From contig NZ_VULX01000006.1 in NCBI RefSeq assembly GCF_009696465.1, positions 52,405-116,404 of the forward strand: 64,000 nucleotides of DNA. Direction: 5' to 3'. The position numbers were made by a program, and so were the translations under genes. This DNA is from Inconstantimicrobium porci (GTDB lineage: Bacteria; Bacillota; Clostridia; Clostridiales; Clostridiaceae). Below, one piece after another: positions 55,000-63,603 of the stretch (within the stretch, counting starts at the first letter, position 1; every line of letters starts with the position of its first letter). Under the pieces are notes generated by a model. The model was not told the DNA's origin and searched no databases. It saw only the letters and a program-made list of their open reading frames with translations.

Positions 55000-55015
55000 T
55001 AGAAACCGCTTACTA
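55000..55015 (-). promoter_or_regulatory. GalR-type operator O2
   Basis: TAGAAACCGCTTACTA, centre 56 bases from the centre of O1, which would permit looping by a LacI-family dimer pair. Confidence 0.7.
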
Positions 55016-55195
55016 TACACGAATTACTGTCAAAAGAAATAGGATTACTATTAATTTAGCAATCCTATAGTACACACTATTAATTGTACGATTAAGTAAA
55101 TAAGCAGCCCAAAATCGCATTTTATCTTTACATCTCTTTTTGTCTTCTTTATATATCATTTTATATTTTCTTTTATCCATCTCATAGTTTCCCAC
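55013..55195 (-). CDS. Doubtful small basic membrane ORF, 55-60 aa
   Basis: The frame reads a very basic N-terminus (Lys/Arg/Tyr-rich) and a hydrophobic C-terminus (Leu-Ile-Val-Ile-Leu-Phe-Leu-Leu). A start at ATG 55180, with GTGGGA upstream, is possible, or a GTG at 55195. Against it, a terminator-like hairpin (55038-55068, AGGATT/AATCCT, T-rich tail on the minus strand) lies inside its 3' part, and its stop is within operator O2. It may be a small membrane protein or only the leader-side remnant of something else. Confidence 0.3.
   Translation of the reverse strand: MGNYEMDKRKYKMIYKEDKKRCKDKMRFWAAYLLNRTINSVYYRIAKLIVILFLLTVIRV
55038..55068 (-). terminator. Terminator-like hairpin upstream of galK
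   Basis: ATAGGATTGCTA and TAGTAATCCTAT pair on the minus strand and are followed by TTCTTTT. It could end transcription from phzF or from the small ORF before the gal promoter. Confidence 0.5.
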
Positions 55196-55295
55196 ATAAC
55201 TTTAGATCTGCTTAATTTTTTTCCCCCTTATGCACTATCTACATTAACATTCTTTTACAACAATACAGATTCTGTCTGTAAAACAAGCCTAAATC

Positions 55296-56198
55296 CTATA
55301 TATAAATATAAGTTTCAAAGATTATCTTAGCATTTCCTGACACGCTTACCTGATAAGGTTCATTATTTTCAATTTTAACTGATACATTGATTATGCCATC
55401 TCTGCCTATAGCTTCCCCCTGCATTGCTTTAAAGCAGAATAACTTGTTATCATTTTTGACAAGTCTATGTTTGACAAGATATGCACCAAGAGGTCCATTA
55501 GCATTACCTGTTACCGGGTCCTCGTCAATGCCGATAGCTGGTGCAAACATTCTGCCATGAACAAGGATGTCACTGTTTTCATCCTCTAATGTAAAGACGT
55601 AGTATCCATTACAGCCAATTTTACTGCTTAAATCTGTGAGCATAGTATTATCCGGCTGCAATGAGTTTAACAAATTCTTGTCGTTTATACATATCATCAC
55701 TTTTGAGTGACCTGTAGAGACAATCTGTATAGGAAAACCTATTCTGATATCTTTTTCCGCTATATTAAGCGCAGCTAGAAGTTCATTTCTGCTTTCCCCA
55801 TCAATAATTTCTCCATATTCAATCTTTCCTTGAGTCATTATAATCCTGTAATCATCATCTTCTTTAATAATCTCTACAGGAAGTATACCAGCTTTAGTAT
55901 TCTGATATACTGTACAGTTCTTCAATTTTTTTTCGTAAGCCAGTGCATAATGAGCAGCTATAGTTGCATGTCCACAAATAGGTACTTCTTCTTTAGGAGT
56001 AAAAAATCTTGTTTGATGATCATATTCTTTGCAGTCATCATAGAATATAAAAGCAGTTTCTGAGTTGTTAAGCTCTCTTGCTATGTGCTGCATATCTTCC
56101 TCTGTAAGTCCATCTGCATTTGTAATAACTCCTGCAGGATTTCCTTTAAACTTTTCCTTTGTAAAAGCATCTATTTGATATAAATTGTACTTTCTAAT
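55296..56198 (-). CDS. PhzF-family isomerase with apparent ATT start codon
   Basis: 300-residue protein of the PhzF/diaminopimelate-epimerase fold (Asp-Ala-Phe-Thr-Lys-Glu...Gly-Asn-Pro-Ala-Gly-Val, the catalytic-type Glu in Asn-Asn-Ser-Glu-Thr-Ala-Phe, Cys-Gly-His-Ala-Thr, and Asp-Pro-Val-Thr-Gly-Asn-Ala). The substrate is unknown. The complete N-terminus is encoded only if translation starts at ATT 56198-56196, 8 bases after a perfect AGGAGG. A TAG lies 15 bases upstream and the next ATG (56093) would remove 35 conserved residues including the active-site Asn-Pro-Ala-Gly strand. It is divergent from the HxlR regulator. Confidence 0.85.
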   Translation of the reverse strand: MRKYNLYQIDAFTKEKFKGNPAGVITNADGLTEEDMQHIARELNNSETAFIFYDDCKEYDHQTRFFTPKEEVPICGHATIAAHYALAYEKKLKNCTVYQNTKAGILPVEIIKEDDDYRIIMTQGKIEYGEIIDGESRNELLAALNIAEKDIRIGFPIQIVSTGHSKVMICINDKNLLNSLQPDNTMLTDLSSKIGCNGYYVFTLEDENSDILVHGRMFAPAIGIDEDPVTGNANGPLGAYLVKHRLVKNDNKLFCFKAMQGEAIGRDGIINVSVKIENNEPYQVSVSGNAKIIFETYIYI

Positions 56199-56343
56199 TT
56201 TACTCTCCTCCTAATCGGTATTATCAATATTGACAATTAATTTAAATTCTAGATATCATATAATTAATTATAATCATACTTAGTATTATTACTAGTACGC
56301 ACTTTATTGTAAGATACTTACCAATTAGAAAGAAGGAAAACTT

Positions 56344-56697
56344 ATGAATACTGAGATCATATCAGAATTTCCTGATAAAGAAAAAAGGCAAAAAGATTTT
56401 AACTGTTCTATAGGATTTGCCATGACAGTTATCGGTAGCAAATGGAGAGCTATAATACTGTGGCACATTTTAAAGAATAGTCATATACGATATGGTGAAT
56501 TAAAAAAAGGAATTCCCAACATAAGCCATAAGGTTTTAGCTGAAGAGCTAAAGAAATTAGAAGCTGACAGCTTAATTACAAGAAAATCCTACCCTGAAAT
56601 ACCTCCCAAAGTAGAATATAATCCAACAAGTAGAGGCCAATCTCTATATAAAGTACTAAATGAACTTTGTATTTGGGGAAAAGAGCACATGAATTAG
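56344..56697 (+). CDS. HxlR-family transcriptional regulator
   Basis: 117-residue winged-helix regulator with the family pattern Cys-Ser-Ile-Gly-Phe-Ala-Met-Thr-Val-Ile-Gly-Ser-Lys-Trp-Arg-Ala-Ile-Ile-Leu and Arg-Tyr-Gly-Glu-Leu-Lys. The single Cys near residue 20 matches the redox/electrophile-sensing Cys of HypR and YodB. It is divergent from phzF across a ~145-base region, so phzF is a plausible target. The ribosome site is AGAAGGA. Confidence 0.92.
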   Translation: MNTEIISEFPDKEKRQKDFNCSIGFAMTVIGSKWRAIILWHILKNSHIRYGELKKGIPNISHKVLAEELKKLEADSLITRKSYPEIPPKVEYNPTSRGQSLYKVLNELCIWGKEHMN

Positions 56698-56778
56698 CAT
56701 AACTTTATACTTATATGTAAATATATGGGATAAACGTACGAATATTATTATATAAATCAATTTGAATGGAGTGTTAAT

Positions 56779-57880
56779 ATGATAAATAATTTAAACACCA
56801 ATATCATGACTCAAAATGCACACGACTTCAACGGATATAAACTTTCTAATGAAAAAAAATCTAGCAAAGGACACAATAATGGCAATAACTTACTCGAATA
56901 TAGTATCCCACGATGGAGCTCAGGAAATTAAATTGGTAACACATTTAGGATATTCGCTAGACAGCATTGATAATGATGGCAAGCTCTTTTCTTCTCATCA
57001 TTATGAAAGTGTAAACGGAAGCACCTTAGATAAATCATTTGAAGATGTTTTATTAGATAAATCACGGAATAAAGAACCAGAATATTACAACTACTATGTG
57101 GAAAATTTTTTAACAGATATTACAATGAATTTTAGTACTGCCAGCACAATTGTGAACGATAAATCATCTCTAAAATCAAGTATAAATGATTTAATAAAAG
57201 AAATTAAAGAAACTACATCTAAGGGAGCTTCTGTGAATTTTGATAATTTAAAAACTAAATTTACAGTGAACGGCGTTGATTTTACTTTCAAAGAATTAAG
57301 CGATGCGTCAAGAGTATTCAGTAATGCAAAATCAATACTAAAAAATCCTGGAAGTACTCTCGTTTATAGAGATTATGCTGAAATGGGGCTTGTAAAAAGT
57401 AAAGTAAGTTCTTATGTTCAAAAAAATCTTAATAAAGAACAAGGAGATTTATTAAAATCATCTATGTCTACAAAAATCGCTAATGTTATTAAAGGACAAA
57501 ATGAGGCACTTTATAATTTACAAGGTATAAAAATATATGTTAATTCAAATAATAAGTATTATAAATTTCAAAATGTTGCAGTAGCTACTAACGTAGATTA
57601 TGCAAATAAAATCATGGATGTGTTTGCTAATATTGATACAAATGATCAAAATGCTTTGAAGTCAGCATGTAATCAATATAAAAGTATTATGACACCTGTA
57701 TACACAGAATATGAAATATATAACACAGCAAATAATAGTGCACTTACAGAAATATTGAATGATGATAAAGATACGTTAATGAACATGGCAGATGAAAACT
57801 TTAAAATTCGCACTTTGTCAATATCTGAGGTACGAGCTTATATAAAGTCTAGAGAAAACATAATAGATACAATAAGATAG
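56779..57880 (+). pseudogene. Hypothetical protein gene with frameshift at an A8 run
   Basis: A good GGAG site precedes the ATG at 56779, but that frame ends after ~50 codons. The long coding frame that follows (to 57880, ~340 codons) is entered by a +1 shift at the A8 run near 56857-56864 or just after. The long frame's own ATG at 56816 lacks a ribosome site. The protein is Lys/Asn/Ser-rich with no signal peptide or membrane span. Segments such as Phe-Thr-Val-Asn-Gly-Val-Asp-Phe-Thr-Phe-Lys-Glu-Leu-Ser show a folded domain. No family was recognised. Confidence 0.6.
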
Positions 57881-57968
57881 TATCTTAAATATATACTTCT
57901 TAAAAAAACTAAATATATTTCATTCTCGCAATATACTGATATTTTTCCATTTTTGTCAAGTTGTAAAC

Positions 57969-58026
57969 AAAAAAACAGGTAAATAATAAACTGGCTATAA
58001 AAGGCCAATATACTATTTACCTGTTA
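57969..58026 (-). terminator. Intrinsic terminator after phnA
   Basis: Perfect 12-base arms AACAGGTAAATA and TATTTACCTGTT with T7 on the minus strand. An inner TGGCC/GGCCA stem lies in the loop. It may also end the plus-strand gene. Confidence 0.85.
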
Positions 58027-58040
58027 ACTTAGTCAATAAA

Positions 58041-58379
58041 TTATGCTTTCTTTACAAATTCAGATTTTAAGCTCATTGCACCAAACCCGTCAATCTTGCA
58101 GTCGATGTTATGATCTCCTTCAACAAGTTTGATATTTTTTACTTTAGTACCCTTCTTTATTGGGTTTGAAGCACCTTTAACTTTAAGATCTTTGATAACA
58201 GTAACCGTATCTCCATCATTTAAAATGTTACCGTTAGAATCTTTTACTACTAGTACATCCTCGTTTGATTCTTCACTTCCTGGAGTCCATTCGTAGGCAC
58301 ATTCAGGGCATATTAATAAACTTCCATCCTCATAAGTATATTCTGAATTACATTTAGGGCAGTTTGGTAATTTGTCCAT
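58041..58379 (-). CDS. PhnA/YjdM-family zinc-ribbon protein
   Basis: 112 residues. The N-terminal zinc ribbon (Cys-Pro-Lys-Cys near 8-11 and Cys-Pro-Glu-Cys near 24-27) is followed by the conserved C-terminal SH3-like domain ([10 protein letters not shown]). The family was named after the E. coli phn region but is not required for phosphonate use. Function unknown. AAAGGAG precedes the ATG. Confidence 0.93.
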   Translation of the reverse strand: MDKLPNCPKCNSEYTYEDGSLLICPECAYEWTPGSEESNEDVLVVKDSNGNILNDGDTVTVIKDLKVKGASNPIKKGTKVKNIKLVEGDHNIDCKIDGFGAMSLKSEFVKKA

Positions 58380-58506
58380 AATTCATTTCTCCTTTGTTAT
58401 TTATATTTTTTAATTATCATGATTTAAGAATCTGATTTCTAAAATTATATTATCACAGAAACATGTTTTTTATCAATTATCAGCATACTATAACCTCATA
58501 GCTTAA

Positions 58507-58848
58507 TCAAAAGAAAATACACAAAAAATTGAACACTTAAAAGTTAATGACAGTGACAATATTAACATATATAATAAAATAACAAATGTACTAAACATAA
58601 TGTCAGTAAGTCTTTACGCAAGAGATAATTATACATTTACTTCTTGGGAACTTAGACAATATTATAGTTTAATTTCATTAAATTCAGCTTCATAAAACAG
58701 AATCAATTTTTATAATCTCTGCCACAGCCTGGGCAATCTTTCAGGTGCAATAGAGCTGAAACTTAAGAATTATTACGACATAAACGATATTAACGGTATG
58801 ATTGATTTCTTTACTAAAGAACTGCTAAGAATAGCTAAAAATTATTAA
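58507..58848 (+). pseudogene. Remnant ORF with in-frame nonsense codon
   Basis: One continuous frame of ~114 codons is coding-like on both sides of a TAA at 58693-58695. Before it is Ser-Trp-Glu-Leu-Arg-Gln-Tyr-Tyr-Ser-Leu-Ile-Ser-Leu. After it is Leu-Cys-His-Ser-Leu-Gly-Asn-Leu-Ser-Gly-Ala-Ile-Glu-Leu-Lys-Leu-Lys and Leu-Leu-Arg-Ile-Ala-Lys-Asn-Tyr. There is no start codon with a ribosome site. I do not recognise the family. The remainder of 58380-58876 holds nothing else. Confidence 0.55.
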
Positions 58849-58876
58849 AGTTAATATATTTGAAAGGGGACTTTTT

Positions 58877-59533
58877 ATGAACCAGAAATACGAATTACTA
58901 TATGGAGACACTAACAAAATGCTTAAAATTAATGCCATGCAGAATGAGGTCTACACTGTGGAATCAGGTGCTATGGTGTCAATGGATGATGTATTCGAAA
59001 TAAAAGCAAAAACAGGTGGTCTTTCTAAGACTCTTGGTAGACTATTCTCAGGAGAAGCAATGTTTGTACAGAAGTTCAGAGCTAAAGCTGATGGAGAACT
59101 TCTTTTATCTCCTCAATATTTAGGAGATATACAGGTTATTGAGATGGATGGCTCAAGAAACTACAGACTTGGAAGATCATCTTTCCTTGCATCTTCTGAT
59201 GGCATAAATGTCAACACAAAGTCAGGCGGCTTTAATGGAATGTTATCAGGAGAAGGCCTTATACAGATGGAAGCAAGCGGAATTGGTACTTTATTCATAT
59301 CTGCATATGGAGCAATCCATAAAAAAGAAGTAGCTGCAGGAGAAACATATATAGTAGATTCAAATCATCTAGTGCTTTGGGACAGCAGCATGAGATATAC
59401 ATCTGAACTTGCAACTGGATTCTTTGGATCAATAGCAGGCGGCGAAGGTCTTGTTTGTAGATTCCAAGGACCAGGAACAATATGGATACAAACAAGAAAT
59501 CCAGCAGTTATTTCAGCTAACACTAGTAAATAA
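58877..59533 (+). CDS. TIGR00266/AIM24-family protein
   Basis: 218-residue beta-rich protein of the AIM24/TIGR00266 family, built of repeated Gly-rich turns (Leu-Leu-Ser-Pro-Gln-Tyr-Leu-Gly-Asp-Ile, Gly-Glu-Gly-Leu-Ile-Gln-Met-Glu-Ala-Ser-Gly, Gly-Gly-Glu-Gly-Leu-Val-Cys-Arg-Phe-Gln-Gly-Pro-Gly). The function is unknown in bacteria. AAAGGGG precedes the ATG. Its stop directly abuts the stop of the convergent metN gene with no intervening base, which suggests a deletion junction. Confidence 0.92.
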   Translation: MNQKYELLYGDTNKMLKINAMQNEVYTVESGAMVSMDDVFEIKAKTGGLSKTLGRLFSGEAMFVQKFRAKADGELLLSPQYLGDIQVIEMDGSRNYRLGRSSFLASSDGINVNTKSGGFNGMLSGEGLIQMEASGIGTLFISAYGAIHKKEVAAGETYIVDSNHLVLWDSSMRYTSELATGFFGSIAGGEGLVCRFQGPGTIWIQTRNPAVISANTSK

Positions 59534-60397
59534 TTAAGATGTTTGAATAATCGCCTCTGATGTACTGTCCTTTAAATACTTAAGCTTTAATATTTTGCTG
59601 TTTTCTTTAAGCTGAACTATTGATTCATTCTGATTAATAAGTTCATATATATTCTGAATATTTGATGTAGTTGAAATAAACTTCTTTGTAATCTGCTGTT
59701 TAGGATCTGAGAACACTTCAAAAACACTACCTTGTTCAACAACATGACCATCTTCAACAACTGCAACAGTATCACAAATTTCTTTAATCACTTCCATTTC
59801 ATGTGTTATAACAACAATTGTAATGTTCAGTTTTTTATTTACACTTTTAAGCAGCTTTAATATTGATAAAGTTGTCTGAGGATCCAGTGCACTAGTAGCT
59901 TCATCACAAAGCAATATGTCAGGATTATTTGCTAGAGACCTTGCAATTGCTACCCTTTGCTTCTGACCACCACTAAGCTGCGATGGATATGAAGCTGCTT
60001 TATCTTCTAATTCTACAAGATTTAGTAATGAACTTACTTTTTCTTTAATATCTTCTTTTGATAGTCCAGTATGTCTTAGTGGATATGCAACATTATCAAA
60101 AACTGTTCTAGACTTCATTAAATTAAAATGTTGAAAAATCATACCTATATGCTGTCTAACTTTTCTAAGTTCTTTTTCTTTTAATTTCATAAGGTCAATA
60201 TTATCCACAATAACTTCTCCACAGTCTGGTTTCTCAAGTAAGTTAATACAGCGTACTAGTGTGGATTTTCCTGCACCACTAAAACCTATTATTCCATAAA
60301 TTTCGCCATCCTTTATTGAGAGACTAACGTTATCAACTGCTTTTACATGTTCTTTTCCTTTAGCAAAAGTTTTTGATACATTTTTTAGTTCTATCAA
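59534..60397 (-). CDS. metN: Methionine ABC transporter ATPase MetN, C-terminally truncated
   Basis: 287-residue ATPase. Features are Walker A Gly-Phe-Ser-Gly-Ala-Gly-Lys-Ser-Thr, signature Leu-Ser-Gly-Gly-Gln-Lys-Gln-Arg, Walker B Ile-Leu-Leu-Cys-Asp-Glu-Ala-Thr-Ser-Ala-Leu-Asp, and the MetN-typical Met-Ile-Phe-Gln-His-Phe-Asn-Leu. Full MetN is ~320-345 aa with a C-terminal methionine-binding regulatory domain. Here only its first strand remains before the stop. The permease metI and binding protein metQ, normally next in the operon, are absent. The start is TTG after GGGGGG. Upstream is a SAM-I riboswitch with terminator. Confidence 0.88.
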   Translation of the reverse strand: MIELKNVSKTFAKGKEHVKAVDNVSLSIKDGEIYGIIGFSGAGKSTLVRCINLLEKPDCGEVIVDNIDLMKLKEKELRKVRQHIGMIFQHFNLMKSRTVFDNVAYPLRHTGLSKEDIKEKVSSLLNLVELEDKAASYPSQLSGGQKQRVAIARSLANNPDILLCDEATSALDPQTTLSILKLLKSVNKKLNITIVVITHEMEVIKEICDTVAVVEDGHVVEQGSVFEVFSDPKQQITKKFISTTSNIQNIYELINQNESIVQLKENSKILKLKYLKDSTSEAIIQTS

Positions 60398-60540
60398 AAG
60401 TATCCCCCCTAAGTAATTATGTAATTCATAGTATCCCGATAAGTTTGCTTGTATATAAGTTTAAGAACATATATCATAAATACATACTTAATTTTAAAAA
60501 AACCTGAGAATTGTAGAAAAATCAAAGAATTTATGAAATA

Positions 60541-60567
60541 AAAAAACACTTCTATAAGAAGTGTTTA
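60541..60567 (-). terminator. Terminator of the SAM-I riboswitch
   Basis: Perfect arms AAACACTTCT and AGAAGTGTTT with an ATA-type loop and T tail on the minus strand, ~145 bases before metN. Confidence 0.9.
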
Positions 60568-60589
60568 TTGCAAATAGAAATGAGGCTAC

Positions 60590-60722
60590 TACCCCAATAA
60601 ATCTTCTTATTTTTCAGGAAACAATCCTGTAGGATTTAGCACCACGAAAAAAATAAATGAGATTTCTTTCAGGTTGCTGGGTTTCATAGGGCCAGTCCCT
60701 CCGCCACTCTTAATAAGATCAA
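60590..60722 (-). promoter_or_regulatory. SAM-I (S-box) riboswitch upstream of metN
   Basis: On the minus strand the S-box core is clear: AGAGTGGCGGAGGGACTGGC, CCTATGAAACCCAGCAACC, a variable stem, GGTGCTAAATCC, and the closing P1 strand. The P1 arms are around 60715 and 60605. High SAM would favour the terminator at 60541-60567 and shut off the methionine transporter gene. Confidence 0.96.
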
Positions 60723-60792
60723 CTTACCGAATATTATGTTATTAGTTATTATTATACATGTATTTATTTCAATGTCAACTATATTTGGGGAA

Positions 60793-61416
60793 TTATTTAT
60801 TGTCATCAATGACCATCTTAGTTAAAACTTTAGTCCCATCAATTATAATCGAAACGCCATTACCTGGATGTGTAGACGAACCTATAAAATAAAGGTTGCT
60901 TATTTCCTTTGATTTTAAATGTGGTCGTAAATAAATACTCTGATACAGTGCAGGTGAAAGACCAAATGCTGTTCCATAATATGAATTAAATCTGTCTCTA
61001 AGATCATATGGTGTTAGGTAGCCTTCAAATTTAATGTGCTTTTCAATATCTTTAAGGCCTTCTATTTTAGTGACTGTATCCATCACCACATTTCTGTAAT
61101 TCTGAATTTCACTTATATTCCACTTAATCCTGCTAACCTTTAAGTTTGGCCCACGCACCATTATGTTCATCACTGTATCATTCTTATCACTGCATAAAGT
61201 ATCATCCACTGCACTTGGATAATAAATATACAAGCTTGGGTAATATGTCAGATTACCCTCATCAATAAGTTTAAAGCCTTTTTCATACTTTACATTCACC
61301 TTTCCTCCAATTGTAGATTCCTTTTCTATTATAGTAACATCAAATCCCTCATTTAAAAGCCTGGCGGCAGTACAGAGCCCCCCTATACCTGAGCCAATAA
61401 TAACAACTTTTTTCAT
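60793..61416 (-). pseudogene. CrtI-type phytoene dehydrogenase-like gene with internal in-frame deletion
   Basis: The first ~60 residues are a classic FAD-binding start (Lys-Val-Val-Ile-Ile-Gly-Ser-Gly-Ile-Gly-Gly-Leu) followed by Glu-Lys-Glu-Ser-Thr-Ile-Gly-Gly-Lys-Val. The last ~140 residues match the C-terminal half, ending Tyr-Phe-Ile-Gly-Ser-Ser-Thr-His-Pro-Gly-Asn-Gly-Val. The family is ~490-500 aa and this frame is 207 aa, so about 280 residues are missing near residue 65 with the frame kept. The ATG at 61416, after AAAGGTG, is the likely start. Function as a desaturase is unlikely. Confidence 0.85.
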
Positions 61417-61475
61417 AGAAAAGCACACCTTTCTACCATAATAAAATATGTATAGATTAGTGTGCCCAAATCTTT

Positions 61476-62627
61476 CTATTTTATAACTATTTTAGATGCA
61501 TACTCTTTAGCCCATTTATCGGCTTCCAGTAAATCATCAATAGTGTAATCATACTGTACTGTATGAGCTTCCATTGTCTTTTCAATAATTTCTGCAATTT
61601 CAAGGAACTTAATATCGTTGTCTAAGAATCTACTTACAGCAACTTCATTAGCTCCATTAAGTACAGTGGTCATTGTTCCACCAATTTCAAGAGCCTTATA
61701 TGCTAATGAAAGACATCTGAATGTGTCCATATCAGGCTTTTCAAAAGTAAGACTATTTCTAAAGCCAAAATCTACCTTAGGATAATCATTCTTAATTCTC
61801 TTTGGATACGTAAGCGCATATTGTATCGGAACCTTCATATCTGGTTCTCCCATCTGCGCCATAACTGCTCCATCCTCATATTCTACAGCAGAATGTACAA
61901 TACTTTGTGGATGTATTAATACTTCAATATCCTTTACATCAACATCAAAAAGATATTTAGCTTCAATAACTTCAAGCCCTTTATTCATAAGTGACGCTGA
62001 ATCTATTGTAATCTTCCTTCCCATTGACCAGTTTGGATGGTTAAGTGCTTGTTCTACTGTTACATTTTTTAAATAATTTCTGTCCTTACCTCTAAATGGA
62101 CCACCTGAAGCAGTAAGAAGTATTCTCCTTATCTTATTACCGCTGTTGCCCTGTAAACTCTGAAATATTGCAGAATGTTCACTGTCAACAGGATACATTT
62201 TTACGTTATATTCTTTAACTGCATCTGTAATAAGCTTACCAGCTGAAACAAGAGTTTCTTTATTTGCAAGAGCTATATCTTTGCCAGACTTTATTGCTTC
62301 ATAAGTAGGCTTAAGTCCGATATTACCAACTACAGAAGTCACGACTGTGTCAATTTCATCAAGAGTTGCTACTTTTACAAGGCCATTAAGTCCACTCAAG
62401 ATTTCTACATCCTTGCCTTTAACTCTTTCAGTAAGTTCTTTTGCCTTATCTTCATCCATAATAGCTACAACTTTTGGATTAAATTCATCAATTTGTTTTT
62501 CAATTAAATCTATGTTAGTATTAGCTGTAAGACCAATTACATTTATATTCATTAAATCACGGACAACTTCTAATGTCTGTGTACCTATAGAACCAGTAGA
62601 TCCTAAAATCGAAATATTTTTTGCCAT
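61476..62627 (-). CDS. dxr: 1-deoxy-D-xylulose 5-phosphate reductoisomerase
   Basis: 383-residue enzyme that converts DXP to MEP using NADPH, the committed step of non-mevalonate isoprenoid synthesis. It has the N-terminal Gly-Ser-Thr-Gly-Ser-Ile-Gly-Thr-Gln nucleotide-binding motif, Ala-Leu-Ala-Asn-Lys-Glu-Thr-Leu-Val, the metal ligands in Pro-Val-Asp-Ser-Glu-His, and Met-Asn-Lys-Gly-Leu-Glu-Val-Ile-Glu-Ala. The AGAGGTG site points to the ATG at 62627, and the frame's upstream extension is not coding. In many Firmicutes dxr is followed by rseP and ispG; here it is followed by the CrtI-like remnant. Confidence 0.96.
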   Translation of the reverse strand: MAKNISILGSTGSIGTQTLEVVRDLMNINVIGLTANTNIDLIEKQIDEFNPKVVAIMDEDKAKELTERVKGKDVEILSGLNGLVKVATLDEIDTVVTSVVGNIGLKPTYEAIKSGKDIALANKETLVSAGKLITDAVKEYNVKMYPVDSEHSAIFQSLQGNSGNKIRRILLTASGGPFRGKDRNYLKNVTVEQALNHPNWSMGRKITIDSASLMNKGLEVIEAKYLFDVDVKDIEVLIHPQSIVHSAVEYEDGAVMAQMGEPDMKVPIQYALTYPKRIKNDYPKVDFGFRNSLTFEKPDMDTFRCLSLAYKALEIGGTMTTVLNGANEVAVSRFLDNDIKFLEIAEIIEKTMEAHTVQYDYTIDDLLEADKWAKEYASKIVIK

Positions 62628-62697
62628 AATGTTCACCTCTAAGACAACATTATAGCATAAAGAAATGCATAGTGCATATACCATAATTACATGATGC

Positions 62698-63603
62698 TTA
62701 TCCTACCACATCTTTATATTTTATTACTGATACATCATCATCTTCTTTAAGAAATTTTATGATTTCTTTATTAATTTCTCTACATACGTTATCTGATAAA
62801 AAAGCAATATGCGCACAATTTCTAATTAAGTATATACTGCTATTAAAGAATGAATCCTTTGCAGCCTTTAAAAGCTTCGATGAAGAAAATATAAGATCCT
62901 TTTCTCCCGCAAAAACCAAAGTTGGCGAAAGACACATAGCAGCATCATACGGATTTATAGTTTCTGAAAAAGCAGCAGAAGGTTTAACATAATTAAAAAC
63001 TTTCTTGCTTAATTCATTACATTCCTCTTTACTCCCATCACATAAAACAAAAGCATTAATAGATTTATACAAAAATTTCTGCTTTTTAGTTAATTTATAT
63101 ATGAATCTAGGTATCATACTATGAAAGAATAATTTAAATCTCTGAACCTTAATAATACCATATGGCGAAATAAGTACAGATTTTATTATCTTACTGGGAC
63201 TAAAGCACATAAGCTTAATGATGACTTGGCCCCCAAATGACTCTCCAATACAAATCATTTTTTTATAGCCAAGACCTTCTATAATATCTGATGCCCATTC
63301 ACCATAACTATCAGTATGCTTTGATAAATAACCAAGTTGTCTTGTTATATCACAAACATAAACGTTGTAATCATTAAGCAAAGATTTATACTGATTTAGG
63401 CAATAAACACAAGTACTGTTTTCCTCATGAAATATAATAACTGGCCTTCCCTCTTTATTTCCTGCATTAAGAATATGAACTACTCCCAAACATGTTTCTA
63501 CTTCCAATTTTCTGTAATTAATTTTCTTTTTAAAATGCTTACAATTTATAATTCCATTAACCAGATTTTCATTATTAAGTGATTTTAAATTTATCTCGTT
63601 CAT
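62698..63603 (-). CDS. Alpha/beta hydrolase
   Basis: 301-residue serine hydrolase of the alpha/beta fold. The nucleophile elbow Gly-Glu-Ser-Phe-Gly-Gly (Ser near residue 121), an acid in Ala-Gly-Glu-Lys-Asp-Leu-Ile-Phe and a C-terminal His in Asn-Cys-Ala-His-Ile-Ala-Phe-Leu form the expected triad. The substrate is unknown. There is no signal peptide, so it is intracellular. GAGAGG precedes the ATG. It stands alone upstream of dxr. Confidence 0.9.
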   Translation of the reverse strand: MNEINLKSLNNENLVNGIINCKHFKKKINYRKLEVETCLGVVHILNAGNKEGRPVIIFHEENSTCVYCLNQYKSLLNDYNVYVCDITRQLGYLSKHTDSYGEWASDIIEGLGYKKMICIGESFGGQVIIKLMCFSPSKIIKSVLISPYGIIKVQRFKLFFHSMIPRFIYKLTKKQKFLYKSINAFVLCDGSKEECNELSKKVFNYVKPSAAFSETINPYDAAMCLSPTLVFAGEKDLIFSSSKLLKAAKDSFFNSSIYLIRNCAHIAFLSDNVCREINKEIIKFLKEDDDVSVIKYKDVVG

